Source: Vreelandella zhuhanensis
Lineage (GTDB): Bacteria; Pseudomonadota; Gammaproteobacteria; Pseudomonadales; Halomonadaceae
Length of the DNA: 64,000 nucleotides
Direction: 5' to 3'
Assembly (NCBI RefSeq): GCF_009793355.1
Contig: NZ_WTKP01000005.1
Location: 62,001-126,000 of the forward strand
Numbering within the stretch: position 1 is the first letter of the stretch; each line of letters starts with the position of its first letter. The notes under the pieces were generated by a model that ran no database searches, was not told the origin of the DNA, and was given only the letters and a program-made list of their open reading frames with translations. Shown here piece by piece: positions 26,374-36,825 of this stretch. Made by a program: the position numbers and the translations under genes.

Positions 26374-26931
26374 TCAGTAATTGAACACCACACGACGGTT
26401 CTGGGAGTACGCCTGTTCGGCTTGTCCTCTGGCTGCCGGCCGTTCTTCGCCATAACTCACGACACTCATTTGTGATGGTGATACGCCTTGAATGTTCAAG
26501 AAACGTTGAACGGCATTGGCACGACGCTCGCCCAACGCCATGTTGTATTCACGCGTTCCGCGCTCATCGGTATGTCCATGCAGGACCACTTGAGCATTGG
26601 GATTGCTGCGCAAGTAACGGGCATGCGCCATGACGACCGATTCGTACTCACTCTTGATGCTGTCACGGTCGTAATCGAAATGGATGGTACGTACTTCGGG
26701 AATCCGCGAATCTGCTTGTTGTCCGGCACTCGTGCCGCTGGTGCCGGAAGTGGAGCCATACTGGCCACCCGCGCCGGCACCTGTGGTTGAACCGGAACTT
26801 GTGCCCGTACCGGCGGCACCCTGAGTACCGTAAGAATCCCCGTCCTGAGTGCCCCCCGTGCTGGAACAGCCCGCGATAACCACCAAGGACAGCGCAATTG
26901 CCAAGGAACGGGCAAACGGCTTGAGTTGCAT
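26374..26931 (-). CDS. pal: Pal, peptidoglycan-associated lipoprotein
   Basis: This 185-residue outer-membrane lipoprotein has the lipobox SLVVIAGC (lipidated C22), then a Gly/Ser/Thr-rich linker (about 25-72) that is longer than in E. coli, and the OmpA-like peptidoglycan-binding domain (HFDYDRDSIK, VVLHGHTDERGTREYNMALGERRANAVQ). It anchors the outer membrane to peptidoglycan and binds TolB. It lies between tolB and cpoB. Confidence 0.96.
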   Translation of the reverse strand: MQLKPFARSLAIALSLVVIAGCSSTGGTQDGDSYGTQGAAGTGTSSGSTTGAGAGGQYGSTSGTSGTSAGQQADSRIPEVRTIHFDYDRDSIKSEYESVVMAHARYLRSNPNAQVVLHGHTDERGTREYNMALGERRANAVQRFLNIQGVSPSQMSVVSYGEERPAARGQAEQAYSQNRRVVFNY

Positions 26932-26971
26932 AGTCAGACTCCTTGCCTGAAAAATAGGTGTGATGCCAACA

Positions 26972-28315
26972 TCAATTCAAAAACGGTGACCACGCCGGTT
27001 CACGTATATCACCTTGTGGGGAGGGAAGCCTGAATGAGGAGCGCCCATCAGCGGAAACCGCACTCAGCACCCCATTGCCACCCTGTTGGGTAGCGAAGAT
27101 TACCATGGTCCCATTCGGTGCAACACTAGGAGATTCATCACGCTGTGTTTCACTGATGACCACCAGACGACCACTTTCCAGGTTCTGGCGCGCCACTTGG
27201 AATCCTTGTTTTGAACGATGAATCAAGAACAGTTCTTCACCATCAGGAGAAAAGCGGCCACGAGCGTTATAGTCGCCGGTAAACGTCAGTCGCTGTGTCT
27301 CGCCGCTACCTAGGGTATAGCGATAAATCTGGGGCGCACCACTGCGGTCGGAAGTAAATAGCAGGCTACGGCCGTCCGGCGCCCAGTCAGGTTCGGTGTC
27401 GATACTGTTGCTTTGAGTAAGACGCTCGAATGAACGGTTGGCTATGTCCATGACGTAGATGTCAGGCTGGCCATCCTTGGAGAGCGACATGGCCAATTTA
27501 CGTCCATCCGGCGACCAGGCCGGAGCGCTATTGAGTCCTTCGAACGAAGTGGCTCTAACACGACGACCGCTATCCACTTCCTGGATATAAATCGCCGGTC
27601 GCTCGGTTTCAAACGATACATAGGCGAGCTTACGCCCGTCCGGCGACCAGTCTGGTGAAAGTATCGGCTCATCGGAGGTCAACACCTGTTGGCTGTTACG
27701 TCCATCGGCATCGGCAACGTACAATCCAAATTGCATGGCATTGCCCACGCCTTCCGCAGTGACATAGGCAATGCGGGTGGAAAATGCGCCCCGAATATCG
27801 GTAATGGCTTCAAATATCTGATCGCTGGCGAGATGGGCGGCGCCACGCAGATTGCCACTCTCGGCGGTGATGGTTTCACCTAGCATCTGCCGCTGTCCGC
27901 TGACATCCATGAGATCATATTCAATACGATAGCCACCTCCGGTTTCAGTGACTCGTCCTACCACTAGGTAACGCACATCCAGCGAACGCCAAGTCCCGAA
28001 CTGTACATCTTCTGCCTGGTCAGGACTTTCAAAAATGGCGTTGCGCTCAAGTGGTGAGAAAAAACCGCTGCGCTCAAGGTTGTCTTGAATAATTTGCGCC
28101 ACGTCTTCTGAAGGCGCTCCTTCCGTGGCAAAGGGCACCACAGCAATCGGTAGAGCTTGGTCGCTGCCACGTGTAATCTCGATAGTCAGATTGGCATGCG
28201 CCATAGAACTCATCAGGAGGGCACTTATCAGGATGGTGCTCTTCGAAAGTAACGAAGCCAACCATAGTGCTGACCATGTCCCCTTCCACAAGCCTGTTTT
28301 AGTCAACATTTGCAT
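26972..28315 (-). CDS. tolB: TolB, periplasmic beta-propeller protein
   Basis: This 447-residue protein has a signal peptide ending at AHA, an N-terminal D1 domain and a six-bladed propeller seen in repeated [31 protein letters not shown] and [16 protein letters not shown] motifs. TolB couples TolA to Pal. The first ATG shares a base with the tolA stop (TGATG). A second in-frame ATG two codons later is also possible and gives a shorter signal sequence. Confidence 0.95.
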   Translation of the reverse strand: MQMLTKTGLWKGTWSALWLASLLSKSTILISALLMSSMAHANLTIEITRGSDQALPIAVVPFATEGAPSEDVAQIIQDNLERSGFFSPLERNAIFESPDQAEDVQFGTWRSLDVRYLVVGRVTETGGGYRIEYDLMDVSGQRQMLGETITAESGNLRGAAHLASDQIFEAITDIRGAFSTRIAYVTAEGVGNAMQFGLYVADADGRNSQQVLTSDEPILSPDWSPDGRKLAYVSFETERPAIYIQEVDSGRRVRATSFEGLNSAPAWSPDGRKLAMSLSKDGQPDIYVMDIANRSFERLTQSNSIDTEPDWAPDGRSLLFTSDRSGAPQIYRYTLGSGETQRLTFTGDYNARGRFSPDGEELFLIHRSKQGFQVARQNLESGRLVVISETQRDESPSVAPNGTMVIFATQQGGNGVLSAVSADGRSSFRLPSPQGDIREPAWSPFLN

Positions 28316-29463
28316 CAGCGAACATCCCCCGGGGTAAACCGCAAATTGAACTGTCGCAAGTCGCGTTGATATTCGCTAGGCATATCACGCAACTCGCCAA
28401 AAGGTGCTGCATGTTCGACCGCCTGTATCGCAGAACGATCAAACGTCGTATCGCCACTGGAACGCACGATGGAAATATTCAGGATCTCACCCGATGGGCC
28501 AAGTCTGATTTCCAGCATAGCATCCAGCGAATCGCTCGCTCCGGGCGGAATCAACCAAGCCTGTTCCACCGCTCGACGAACAATGGTAGTGAAACTGTTG
28601 GCCGCCTGCTGCGCCTGTTGGGCATTGGCGGCAGCTTCCGCCTCTCCTGCCAACTGGCGCTGCATGGCCTGCTCGGCGGCTTCAGCCGCTTCACGCCGAC
28701 GCTGTTCTTCAGCTTCGCGCTGTTGCTGAGCTTCTTCTTCCCGGCGTTGCTGTGCTTCAGCTTCACGCTGCTGCTGGGCCTCGGCTTCACGCTGACGCTC
28801 GGCCTCCTCCTCTTTGCGTCGCTGTTCTTCGGCTTCGCGCTGCTGTTGGGCCTCGGCTTCCCGTTGGCGCTGAGCTTCTTCCTCCCGGCGCCGCTGTTCT
28901 ACAGCTTCTCGTTCCTGCTTAGCTTCGGCTTCGCGTTGCTGTTGAGCCTCGGCTTCGCGCTGGCGCTGAGCTTCGACTTCCTCGGCACGCACGGCCGCTT
29001 CTTCTTCACGTTGTTGCGCTTGTTGCTGTGCCTGCTCAGCTCGACGTTGAGCTTCTTGCTCGGCTGCCAGGAGAGCCGCCTCTCGCTCCACTTCACGCTG
29101 ACTATCTTGCGCGGCTTGTTGCTCGGCTTCCTGGGCGGCCGCTTCTTCGGCCTGAGCACGTTGGCGCTGCTGTTCCGCTTGAGTCTCGGCCTCTTGTTCG
29201 GTTGCTTGCTGGGCGTTAAGCGCTGCCTGCTGCTCAGAGACTTGCTGTGCTTGGTCAGTGAAAGTTTCAGTACTCACCAGCGTCGCCTGAACCACCGAAG
29301 ACGTTTCGGATTCAGGGTTCGAAGCAGGCAAACTGATCATACTTATCGCCAACACCAGCAAATGTACCCCCACCGCCAAAAGCGTAGGGAGGACATAGCC
29401 GACATCTTGATTATCATGTGGTTTGAAGCCTTTTTTCACGCTGTTTTCAACCTCTTCAGCCAT
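28315..29463 (-). CDS. tolA: TolA, inner-membrane anchored periplasm-spanning protein
   Basis: This 382-residue protein has one transmembrane helix (about 23-45), a long Ala/Gln/Glu/Arg helical domain II (about 70-285) and C-terminal domain III (from about 290, ending RFTPGDVR) that contacts TolB/Pal. The TolQR motor drives it with the proton gradient. Domain II contains a degenerate decapeptide repeat. The start overlaps the tolR end by 8 bp and the stop overlaps the tolB start. Confidence 0.95.
   Translation of the reverse strand: MAEEVENSVKKGFKPHDNQDVGYVLPTLLAVGVHLLVLAISMISLPASNPESETSSVVQATLVSTETFTDQAQQVSEQQAALNAQQATEQEAETQAEQQRQRAQAEEAAAQEAEQQAAQDSQREVEREAALLAAEQEAQRRAEQAQQQAQQREEEAAVRAEEVEAQRQREAEAQQQREAEAKQEREAVEQRRREEEAQRQREAEAQQQREAEEQRRKEEEAERQREAEAQQQREAEAQQRREEEAQQQREAEEQRRREAAEAAEQAMQRQLAGEAEAAANAQQAQQAANSFTTIVRRAVEQAWLIPPGASDSLDAMLEIRLGPSGEILNISIVRSSGDTTFDRSAIQAVEHAAPFGELRDMPSEYQRDLRQFNLRFTPGDVR
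28690..28974 (-). repeat. Degenerate tandem repeats in tolA domain II
   Basis: TolA residues 164-258 repeat variants of [20 protein letters not shown] about nine times; the DNA correspondingly repeats GCTTCGGCTTCGCGCTG-like units. Such arrays can change copy number and alter the reach of the periplasmic helix. Confidence 0.85.
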
Positions 29464-29893
29464 CCTGAGGTGGCTCGGAAATCAACCCCACATTGGCGAC
29501 ACCCGAACGCTGCAGTGTGCTCATCAACACCACAATTTCCCCATAGGCCACGTTGCGGTCTCCGCGAAGCATGACCGGTGCTCCAGGACGACGCTGGAGT
29601 ATCGCCATCACACGCTGAGCCATCTCATCCAGCGACACCTCCGAGGACTCGTCTCCCAAGGAGAGGTGGTAATTTCCCTCCCGATCAACGGAAATGAGAA
29701 TCGGCTCGTTGTCTTCCAGTGCTTCGATAGGTTCCGAGGAAACTTGAGGTAGATCAACCTGGACACCTTGGGTCAACATGGGCGCGGTAATCATGAAAAT
29801 CACCAGCAATACCAGCATGACATCAATGAACGGAACTACGTTGATTTCCGCCATCGGTTTGCGCCGATGGTTACGATTGAAGGGTCCTTGCAT
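29456..29893 (-). CDS. tolR: TolR, proton channel component of Tol-Pal
   Basis: This 145-residue ExbD/TolR protein has a cytoplasmic basic N-terminus, one transmembrane helix (about 20-42) containing the essential aspartate in [15 protein letters not shown], and a periplasmic C-terminal domain. It forms the ion-conducting motor with TolQ. It overlaps tolA by 8 bp and follows tolQ after 12 bp. Confidence 0.95.
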   Translation of the reverse strand: MQGPFNRNHRRKPMAEINVVPFIDVMLVLLVIFMITAPMLTQGVQVDLPQVSSEPIEALEDNEPILISVDREGNYHLSLGDESSEVSLDEMAQRVMAILQRRPGAPVMLRGDRNVAYGEIVVLMSTLQRSGVANVGLISEPPQDG

Positions 29894-29905
29894 GATATGA
29901 CTCCC

Positions 29906-30595
29906 TTAGCCCGACGTGGTGTCACGCCCCTGCACGTTACGATGCAGTATGGCGTAGAATTCTTCGGCAAAGGCCTCGTATCTTCCCAACAGGCGAGTGG
30001 CTTCACTGGACAGTCGGTTATAGAAAATAACCGCAGGAATAGCGGCAAAAAGCCCCATGGCGGTGGCGATAAGCGCTTCGGCGATCCAAGGAGCGACAGT
30101 GGCCAGCGTGGCCTGCTGGGAAAGTGAAAGCGACTGGAATGCACCCATGATTCCCCATACGGTACCGAATAGACCTATATAGGGACTGGCGGATGCTACC
30201 GTTGCCAGGAAAACAAGGTGCCGGCTCAGTCGATCCTCTTCCCGTGACCAGGCAACTCGCATGCTGCGTTGAACCCCTTCAAGCACGGCCTGCGGGTTGC
30301 GTGTCTTGGGTAACAGGCGATTGAACTCTCGAAAACCGGCCTTGAAAATATGCTCGGCACCACTACGCGGCTCTTCGTCGGGAATATCACGGTAGAGTTC
30401 ATTGAGATCGACTCCGGACCAAAAGGTTTCTTCGAAGTCGGCGTATTCGCGCTTGGCTTTGCTTAACGCCAGGCTGCGCTGAAAAATTACCACCCAGGAA
30501 AGAACTGACCCCACCAGTAGCAGCAGCATGACAACTTGCACAACGGTGCTTGCGCTCATGATCAGGTGGGGTATCGACATGCCGTTATCGTTCAC
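29906..30595 (-). CDS. tolQ: TolQ, proton channel component of Tol-Pal
   Basis: This ExbB/TolQ protein of about 229 residues has three transmembrane helices (near the N-terminus, ATVASASPYIGLFGTVWGIMGAF and LIATAMGLFAAIPAVIFYN). I chose the GTG at 30595 because GAGGA lies five bases upstream and the length before the first helix fits homologues. An ATG at 30607 and another at 30580 are alternatives with weaker sites. A strong hairpin precedes it (30617-30636). Confidence 0.9.
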   Translation of the reverse strand: MNDNGMSIPHLIMSASTVVQVVMLLLLVGSVLSWVVIFQRSLALSKAKREYADFEETFWSGVDLNELYRDIPDEEPRSGAEHIFKAGFREFNRLLPKTRNPQAVLEGVQRSMRVAWSREEDRLSRHLVFLATVASASPYIGLFGTVWGIMGAFQSLSLSQQATLATVAPWIAEALIATAMGLFAAIPAVIFYNRLSSEATRLLGRYEAFAEEFYAILHRNVQGRDTTSG

Positions 30596-30616
30596 GAATA
30601 TCCTCATCAATCAAAG

Positions 30617-30636
30617 CGCCGGCAGTTCCGCCGGCG
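30617..30636 (-). other. GC-rich hairpin in the ybgC-tolQ gap
   Basis: CGCCGGC and GCCGGCG pair across a 6-base loop about 20 bp before the tolQ start. There is no T-tract. It could lower tolQ translation, stabilise a processed transcript or act as a weak terminator after ybgC. The rest of the 97-bp gap contains a TACAAT box (minus strand), a possible internal -10. Confidence 0.45.
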
Positions 30637-30707
30637 TGGAAAATATGCTTGGGCACTAATGCTCAGCTACGACAGTTGGTTGGCAGCGTCATTGTACAAT
30701 ATCGTCA

Positions 30708-31124
30708 TTAAACAACATTGCTGGACAACACAGCCTGCATGGTGGAAGGCCATGCCTTGGGGCGCAATCGTTTGGCGCTCAAGCAGGCTATCTCGACTGT
30801 TGCAACGCACAAAAGTTCCTCGCCACGTAACACTTCCTGCTGAAACGTCATCCGACAGGGCTGATGATTTTCAATTCTTGCCGTGATCGTCAATGCATCA
30901 TCCAGCCTTGCCGGACGACGATACTGGCAATTCAATTGGTGTACCACCAGTTGAGTGTCGTTCTCGAGAAGAACACATTGATTGAGACCGTGATGGCGAA
31001 GCCATTCGCTACGAGCGCGCTCCATGAATTTCAGGTAATTAACGTAGTAGACGATACCACCGGCGTCAGTATCTTCGATATACACCCGAACAGGAAAGTG
31101 GAAATGGTGCGCTGACTGACTCAT
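30708..31124 (-). CDS. ybgC: YbgC, tol-pal associated acyl-CoA thioesterase
   Basis: This 138-residue hot-dog fold thioesterase has the catalytic aspartate in [28 protein letters not shown]. YbgC hydrolyses acyl-CoA and interacts with acyl carrier protein and phospholipid enzymes; it is regularly the first gene of the tol-pal operon. Its ATG overlaps the ruvB stop (ATGA), which ties this operon translationally to ruvCAB. Confidence 0.93.
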   Translation of the reverse strand: MSQSAHHFHFPVRVYIEDTDAGGIVYYVNYLKFMERARSEWLRHHGLNQCVLLENDTQLVVHQLNCQYRRPARLDDALTITARIENHQPCRMTFQQEVLRGEELLCVATVEIACLSAKRLRPKAWPSTMQAVLSSNVV

Positions 31125-32158
31125 GGCCGCACTTCCCCTTCAACATCAGCGGCATCTTCATGAGGCGTCAGCTGGAAATGTTGCCATGCCTGCCGAGTCA
31201 CGACTCGCCCACGCGCCGTTCGCATCATCATTCCTTGCTGAATCAGGTACGGTTCGATGACATCCTCGATGGTATCGCGCTCTTCACCGATAGCCGCCGA
31301 CAGGGAATCAACGCCCACCGGCCCACCATCGAATTTTTCGATCATTGCCAGCAGTAACCGACGATCCATGTGATCCAGACCATGATGATCCACATTGAGC
31401 ATGTTCAGGGCTGCATCGGCAATTGCCGTATCAATATGGCCGCTGCCTTTGATCTGGGCATAATCACGTACCCGACGGAGCAGACGATTGGCAATCCGCG
31501 GCGTACCACGAGAGCGCCGCGCTATTTCTATGCCTCCCTGATGGCTGGTTTCAACCTCAAGCAAACGTGCCGAGCGCCCCACAATCTCGGTAAGCTCCTC
31601 CAGATTATAGAATTCCAGCCGTTGAACGATACCGAAGCGATCACGCAGCGGTGAGGTCAAAAGCCCTGCTCGGGTGGTGGCCCCCACCAAGGTAAACTGG
31701 GGTAAATCCAGTTTAATCGAGCGTGCCGCAGGGCCTTCACCGATCATGATATCGAGTTGGAAATCCTCCATGGCGGGGTACAATACTTCTTCCACCACGG
31801 GGGAAAGGCGGTGAATTTCATCAATGAATAACACATCACCGGGCTCCAGGTTGGTCAGCATTGCCGCCAGATCCCCGGCCCGTTCCAGTACCGGTCCAGA
31901 AGTGGACTTGAGACCCACCCCCATTTCGGCGGCAATGATATTAGCCAAGGTGGTCTTGCCCAACCCAGGAGGACCGAACACCAGGGTGTGGTCGAGGCTT
32001 TCCTGACGTTTACGCGCGGCCCCGATAAAAATTTCCAATTGCTCGCGCACGCGAGGCTGGCCGATGTAATCCACCAGGCGCTTGGGACGAATCGCATGAT
32101 CGAAACGCCCTTCCCCCGGCTCTCTTTCCGCGGCGATCAGCCGGTCGTGTTCCAACAT
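31121..32158 (-). CDS. ruvB: RuvB, Holliday junction branch migration ATPase
   Basis: This 345-residue AAA+ motor has Walker [13 protein letters not shown], Walker [10 protein letters not shown], sensor 1 GATTRAG and arginine-finger [10 protein letters not shown], then the winged helix with [13 protein letters not shown]. With RuvA it drives branch migration of Holliday junctions. It follows ruvA after 31 bp. No LexA-type SOS box was seen near the ruv genes. Confidence 0.97.
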   Translation of the reverse strand: MLEHDRLIAAEREPGEGRFDHAIRPKRLVDYIGQPRVREQLEIFIGAARKRQESLDHTLVFGPPGLGKTTLANIIAAEMGVGLKSTSGPVLERAGDLAAMLTNLEPGDVLFIDEIHRLSPVVEEVLYPAMEDFQLDIMIGEGPAARSIKLDLPQFTLVGATTRAGLLTSPLRDRFGIVQRLEFYNLEELTEIVGRSARLLEVETSHQGGIEIARRSRGTPRIANRLLRRVRDYAQIKGSGHIDTAIADAALNMLNVDHHGLDHMDRRLLLAMIEKFDGGPVGVDSLSAAIGEERDTIEDVIEPYLIQQGMMMRTARGRVVTRQAWQHFQLTPHEDAADVEGEVRP

Positions 32159-32189
32159 AATTCCATCTCGGTTTGCGGCGAGGCATCGC

Positions 32190-32798
32190 CTAGCCGGCCA
32201 TGCGGTTACTTAGCGCCGCCTTGATCAAGGCTTCGGTGGACTGATGGCGGTCAAGGTCTGCAAGCATTTTCGCCGCTTCGGTAGGCTTGTAACCCAGGCT
32301 TATCAACGCCGCTTCAGCATCGGCAAGGCCGTCTCGTGTTGCATGTACCCCGGCGGTGGCTTCCAGCGGCAAGCTGCCGTCGTTGGATACCTGCCAGTGC
32401 GGGAAGCGGTCACGCATCTCGATGACCAGTCGCTCGGCGGTTTTCTTGCCGACGCCCGGCAAGCGGGTCAATGCCTTGCTGTCGTCGTCACGTACGCAGC
32501 GCATGAAGGCGTCTTCATCCATTCCTGAAAGAATGGCCAGGGCCAGCTTGGGACCGACACCATTGACCTTTATCAAGGCACGAAACAGTGCTCGCTCTTG
32601 CTCGCGCAGGAAACCGTAAAGCAAATGGGCGTCGTCTCTTACCGTCAAATGGGTATACAAGGAAACGGGGTCTCCCACGACCGGCAGTGCCACCAGCGTA
32701 GTCATCGAGGCTTCCACCTCGTAACCCACACCGTCGACATCCACTACCAACCAGGGAGGGTGTTTTTCCAGTAAATGGCCGCGTAGACGTCCAATCAT
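32190..32798 (-). CDS. ruvA: RuvA, Holliday junction binding protein
   Basis: This 202-residue protein has an N-terminal OB fold ([15 protein letters not shown]), two helix-hairpin-helix motifs ([17 protein letters not shown] [13 protein letters not shown] and [13 protein letters not shown]) and a flexible linker to the C-terminal RuvB-binding domain ([19 protein letters not shown]). It forms the tetramer that opens the junction. Confidence 0.97.
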   Translation of the reverse strand: MIGRLRGHLLEKHPPWLVVDVDGVGYEVEASMTTLVALPVVGDPVSLYTHLTVRDDAHLLYGFLREQERALFRALIKVNGVGPKLALAILSGMDEDAFMRCVRDDDSKALTRLPGVGKKTAERLVIEMRDRFPHWQVSNDGSLPLEATAGVHATRDGLADAEAALISLGYKPTEAAKMLADLDRHQSTEALIKAALSNRMAG

Positions 32799-32888
32799 GA
32801 CAAACTCGCTACAGGCAGAAAAAGAAGAATCCGAGGGCTTACTATAAAGCGCCCATGTACAAGTGACCAGTATTCGATCATCGTCTTC

Positions 32889-33419
32889 TCAAGGCGTGAA
32901 TTGGCGCCAACTGCTGGTTTTTCGACGACTCCCGACGGCCTCGACACTCACATAACCACTTTGCGAATAGGCATAGGTCAGCGCTGCCGCTAACGCATCG
33001 GCAGCATCTTCCTGAGGCGTGGCGCTCAAGCGCAATACGGCGGTGACCATATGCTGCACCTGCACCTTGGCGGCACCTCCCTGACCGGTAACCGCCTGCT
33101 TGATCTGGCGAGGTGCATATTCCGCCATCGGCAAGCCATGGTTGGCAATGCACACTATGGCTGCTCCCCGCGCCTGTCCGAGTTTGAGCGCTGAATCGGC
33201 GTTTTTTGACATAAAAACGCGCTCTACCGCCACGACATCGGGACGATGCAAGGCAATCAACTCACTGATTCCCGCGTAAATCTGCGCCAAGCGTTGTTCA
33301 AGCACCTCATCACGGGTGCGTACACAGCCGCTGGCCACGTAATGCGGCTTGACCTGAACCAGGTCAATGACGCCGTAGCCGGTAATTCTAGAACCCGGGT
33401 CAATTCCCAGAATCCGCAT
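32889..33419 (-). CDS. ruvC: RuvC, Holliday junction resolvase
   Basis: This protein has 176 residues from the ATG at 33419, where homologues begin with [10 protein letters not shown]; a 9-codon upstream extension was dropped. The catalytic acids are D7 in [14 protein letters not shown] in [11 protein letters not shown] and the late pair in [10 protein letters not shown]. It cuts junctions symmetrically as a dimer. A terminator 30 bp upstream separates it from aspS, while ruvA follows after 90 bp. Confidence 0.96.
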   Translation of the reverse strand: MRILGIDPGSRITGYGVIDLVQVKPHYVASGCVRTRDEVLEQRLAQIYAGISELIALHRPDVVAVERVFMSKNADSALKLGQARGAAIVCIANHGLPMAEYAPRQIKQAVTGQGGAAKVQVQHMVTAVLRLSATPQEDAADALAAALTYAYSQSGYVSVEAVGSRRKTSSWRQFTP

Positions 33420-33447
33420 GTGGTTCCCCGGTTTTTTCTTTCTCAAT

Positions 33448-33479
33448 CAAAAACACCGACGCCCTAGGGCGTCGGTGTT
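33448..33479 (-). terminator. Terminator between aspS and ruvC
   Basis: A 28-bp perfect palindrome (33452-33479, core GACGCCCTAGGGCGTC) lies 40 bp after the aspS stop, and the minus strand then reads TTTTTGATT. The T-run is short but in place. Confidence 0.75.
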
Positions 33480-33519
33480 ACGTCATTCATCATTCATCCA
33501 ACCCGTACCTAACAGGTTA

Positions 33520-35301
33520 TCATTCGCTGACGGCTTCAGCCTTGGCTTTCTGGCGCAAACGAATGCTGAGCTCCTTGAGCTGGTCGCCACTGACCTCGCC
33601 CGGCGCATCCGTCATCAGGCACGCCGCACTCTGGGTCTTGGGGAAAGCGATGACTTCACGAATGGTACGTGCGCCGGCCATCAGCATCACCAAGCGATCC
33701 AGACCGAAGGCCAAACCACCATGCGGGGGCGCACCATACTGCAATGCATCCAGCAGGAAGCCGAATTTCTCTTGGGCTTCTTCTTCGCCGATGCCTAGAA
33801 TCTCGAAAACCGTGTTTTGCATGGTCTGGTCGTGGATACGGATCGAACCACCACCCAACTCCGTACCATTGAGTACCATGTCGTAGGCGCGAGACAGAGC
33901 ACTGGCAGGGTCGGTCTTCAGGGCTTCCGGGCTACAGGAAGGCGCGGTAAAGGGGTGATGCAAGGGGCTCAGGCGACCCGTGTTATCGGCTTCGAACATG
34001 GGGAAATCAACCACCCACAGCGGCGCCCATTCCTGGGTGTAAAGCTCAAGGTCGGCACCCAGCTTGACCCGTAGCGCACCGATTGCTTCATTGACGATGC
34101 GTGCCTTGTCGGCACCGAAGAAGATGATGTCGCCGTCTTCAGCATCGACGCGGTCGAGCAGTTCTTCGACCACATTTTCCATGAACTTGACGATGGGTGA
34201 CTGCAAGCCGTCCAGGCCCTTGGCACGTTCATTGACCTTGATCCAGGCCAGGCCCTTGGCGCCATAGATACCCACGAACTTGGTATATTCGTCGATTTCC
34301 TTGCGTGAAAGCTTGGCGCCGCCAGTGACTTTCAATGCCGCCACACGGCCGTCTTCCGCCTTTGCCGGGCCGGAAAAGACCTTGAAATCCACCTGTTGCA
34401 TCAGGTCGTCGACATCGGTCAACTCGAGCGGAATGCGCAGGTCCGGCTTGTCGGAGCCGAAACGGTTCATCGCTTCCGCCCATGTCATGCGCGGAAATTC
34501 CGGCAGCTCGACACTGAGAACATCCTGGAACAGCTGACGAATCATGGCTTCGGTGATGCCCATGATATCGTTTTCTTCCACAAACGATGCTTCGATGTCG
34601 ATCTGGGTGAATTCCGGCTGACGGTCGGCACGCAGATCTTCGTCACGAAAACACTTGGCAATCTGGTAGTAGCGATCAAACCCCGCCACCATCAGCAGTT
34701 GCTTGAACAGCTGAGGAGATTGCGGCAAAGCAAAGAAGCTGCCTGCATGGGTACGGCTCGGCACCAGATAATCACGTGCCCCTTCGGGAGTGGCACGGGT
34801 CAATACCGGTGTTTCAATATCCAGAAAACCCTGGTTTTCCAGAAACGCCCGCACATTGTGAGAAATGCGTGAACGCAGGCGCAGTTTTTCGATCATCTCC
34901 GGGCGGCGCAGATCGATATAGCGATACTTCAAGCGGACTTCTTCGCCCACCTTGCCATGTTCATCAAGCTGGAACGGCGGGGTGGCGGCGGTATTGAGTA
35001 CTTCCACTTCCTTGGCCAGCACCTCGATCAACCCGGTGGCCATGGTGTCATTCTGGGTGCCTTCCGGACGCAGGCGTACGTGCCCGGTAATGCGCAGCAC
35101 GTATTCATTACGTGCGCGGTCGGCATTAGCGAAAGCCTCGGCGGTGTCCGGGTCGACCACGAACTGGGCGATACCATCACGGTCGCGCATATCGAGGAAA
35201 ATCACCCCACCGTGGTCACGGCGGCGATGTACCCATCCGCATACGGTGACCGTCTGGTCCACCAGAGTCTCGTTCAGCTGGCCGCAATAATGGCTGCGCA
35301 T
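33520..35301 (-). CDS. aspS: Aspartyl-tRNA synthetase
   Basis: This 593-residue class II synthetase has an N-terminal OB anticodon-binding domain ([22 protein letters not shown]), motif 2 [18 protein letters not shown], a GAD insertion domain and motif 3 [13 protein letters not shown]. It charges tRNA-Asp. Whether it is the discriminating or non-discriminating type cannot be decided here. It follows the fmdB-like gene after 65 bp that contain a small GGGCC-TTAC-GGCCC hairpin. Confidence 0.97.
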   Translation of the reverse strand: MRSHYCGQLNETLVDQTVTVCGWVHRRRDHGGVIFLDMRDRDGIAQFVVDPDTAEAFANADRARNEYVLRITGHVRLRPEGTQNDTMATGLIEVLAKEVEVLNTAATPPFQLDEHGKVGEEVRLKYRYIDLRRPEMIEKLRLRSRISHNVRAFLENQGFLDIETPVLTRATPEGARDYLVPSRTHAGSFFALPQSPQLFKQLLMVAGFDRYYQIAKCFRDEDLRADRQPEFTQIDIEASFVEENDIMGITEAMIRQLFQDVLSVELPEFPRMTWAEAMNRFGSDKPDLRIPLELTDVDDLMQQVDFKVFSGPAKAEDGRVAALKVTGGAKLSRKEIDEYTKFVGIYGAKGLAWIKVNERAKGLDGLQSPIVKFMENVVEELLDRVDAEDGDIIFFGADKARIVNEAIGALRVKLGADLELYTQEWAPLWVVDFPMFEADNTGRLSPLHHPFTAPSCSPEALKTDPASALSRAYDMVLNGTELGGGSIRIHDQTMQNTVFEILGIGEEEAQEKFGFLLDALQYGAPPHGGLAFGLDRLVMLMAGARTIREVIAFPKTQSAACLMTDAPGEVSGDQLKELSIRLRQKAKAEAVSE

Positions 35302-35366
35302 GTCAAATCCTGTTCTGTTGCGTGGCTATAAGTGAGTAACGGGCCTTACGGCCCTGGCATTCGCGG

Positions 35367-35696
35367 TCAGGCCGCGCTGCCCTTGTGTTTGGGGTTACCG
35401 CTGGTATCGCTTTTCTGTGTGGCGCTTGTCTTGGCATCACTTGTTACATCACTGCTTTGGGTAGCCGGCGCCTTTTTATCGCCCTCTCCACCTGCGACAA
35501 GATTTTTCTTGCTGCCGGTCTTGAAATCGGTTTCATACCAGCCACCGCCAGCCAGGCGAAACCCTGCCGCCGATACCAAGCGTACAAGCTCTTCACGCGC
35601 GCAGGCAGGACATTCGGTCAAAGGGTCCGCGCTGATCTTCTGTAGTTTTTCCAACCGCTGACCACAGGCCTTGCACTCATATTCATAGATGGGCAT
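35367..35696 (-). CDS. FmdB family zinc-ribbon protein
   Basis: This 109-residue protein has the FmdB/CxxC-CxxC-SSSS regulatory zinc ribbon at its start: MPIYEYECKACG and TECPACA, giving C-x2-C pairs. The second half is a low-complexity Thr/Ser/Lys/Asp tail, and the end (GNPKHKGSAA) is basic. The ATG at 35696 has AGGAG eight bases upstream and starts exactly like the family. Such genes often precede aspS in gammaproteobacteria; function is unclear. Confidence 0.88.
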   Translation of the reverse strand: MPIYEYECKACGQRLEKLQKISADPLTECPACAREELVRLVSAAGFRLAGGGWYETDFKTGSKKNLVAGGEGDKKAPATQSSDVTSDAKTSATQKSDTSGNPKHKGSAA

Positions 35697-35880
35697 GTTG
35701 ATCACTCCTGAAAAGCTCACCCCATACAGGACAATGGTGGGCATAAGCCCAATCCAAATGCCTTAGGTGGCGGGCCGGGACCAAAACTCCAAGCCTGCCG
35801 TCAAAGCCGGACATTATACCCTTTTGTGACCCCTGCCGAGCAAGGCCCGTCAGCTTGTCGGCACGAAATGGAGATATCTG

Positions 35881-36825
35881 ATGCCTAATGCCGTTTTGCT
35901 GGATGCTCAAAGCCTGGGACCGGGAATCGACCTGTCGGTTATAGAGCGTTGTGTCGATCATCTGGACGTGCACGAACAAAGCACCTCCGAGCAGGCCAAG
36001 GAGCGGCTAAAAAGTGTAGACATCGCGCTCGTCAACAAGGTAGTTCTCGATGCGAAAACCTTGGCGATGCTGCCACGCCTCAAGCTGATTTGCGTATTAG
36101 CCACAGGCCTTAACAACATTGATCTCAATGCCGCCCGACAACAAGGCATTCAGGTCATGAACGTCGCTGCTTATGGCACCGCCAGCGTGTCCCAACATAC
36201 CTTGATGCTGATATTGACGCTGGCCAATCGCTTGCCGCGCTACCAGCAAGACCTCGTCCAGGGCAAATGGCAAACAAGTCCGTTCTTCTGTCTTCAGGAC
36301 CACCCCACCCTGCAGCTGGCGGGTAAACAGCTGGTCATTGTCGGCCAAGGTGAGCTGGGATCTGAGGTGGCGCGCCTTGCCGAAGCTTTTGGCATGAAAG
36401 TCACTTTTGCGGCTCGGCCCGGCAATGAAACCGGCGACTCACGTTCATCGTTGGATGATTTGCTGCCCGAGGCGGATGTCATCAGCCTGCACTGTCCACT
36501 GAATGAGGATACACGCCACCTGATCAATGCCGAGCGATTGGCCAAGGCCAAACCCGAACTACTGCTGATCAACTGTGCCCGAGGCGGCGTCATTGATGAA
36601 TTGGCTGCACTGGATGCCTTGCGCGCAGGCAAGCTGGGTGGGCTCGGGGTCGATGTGCTCCCAACCGAACCCCCCAAAGAGGGCCATCCGCTGCTGGATG
36701 CCTTGCATGAATCGCTTAATCTGGTGGTGACCCCGCATAACGCCTGGATCACCCCAGAAGCCCGTCAGAATATTGTCAATCTGACCGCTGACAATATTCA
36801 CGCCTGGCAAACGCAAACAACTTAA
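35881..36825 (+). CDS. D-2-hydroxyacid dehydrogenase (hydroxypyruvate/glyoxylate reductase type)
   Basis: This 314-residue NAD(P)-dependent dehydrogenase has the cofactor loop GQGELG (155-160) and the catalytic set R234 (CARGGVIDE), E263 (PTEPP) and H286 (TPHNAW). It looks most like glycerate dehydrogenase/hydroxypyruvate reductase (HprA). The glycine loop differs slightly from the usual G-x-G-x-x-G partners but keeps all glycines. GGAG lies before the ATG. Its TAA overlaps the acylphosphatase TAA on the other strand (TTAA). Confidence 0.85.
   Translation: MPNAVLLDAQSLGPGIDLSVIERCVDHLDVHEQSTSEQAKERLKSVDIALVNKVVLDAKTLAMLPRLKLICVLATGLNNIDLNAARQQGIQVMNVAAYGTASVSQHTLMLILTLANRLPRYQQDLVQGKWQTSPFFCLQDHPTLQLAGKQLVIVGQGELGSEVARLAEAFGMKVTFAARPGNETGDSRSSLDDLLPEADVISLHCPLNEDTRHLINAERLAKAKPELLLINCARGGVIDELAALDALRAGKLGGLGVDVLPTEPPKEGHPLLDALHESLNLVVTPHNAWITPEARQNIVNLTADNIHAWQTQTT

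Noticed and set aside
28690..28974. CRISPR-like repeats
   Set aside because: The repeats are in-frame, degenerate and have no unique spacers; they encode TolA domain II.
28366..29574. A 402-codon plus-strand open frame opposite tolA
   Set aside because: It is antisense to the tolA repeat; the low-complexity Leu/Phe-rich translation reflects the Gln/Glu/Ala repeat codons, and tolA is certain from synteny and domains.
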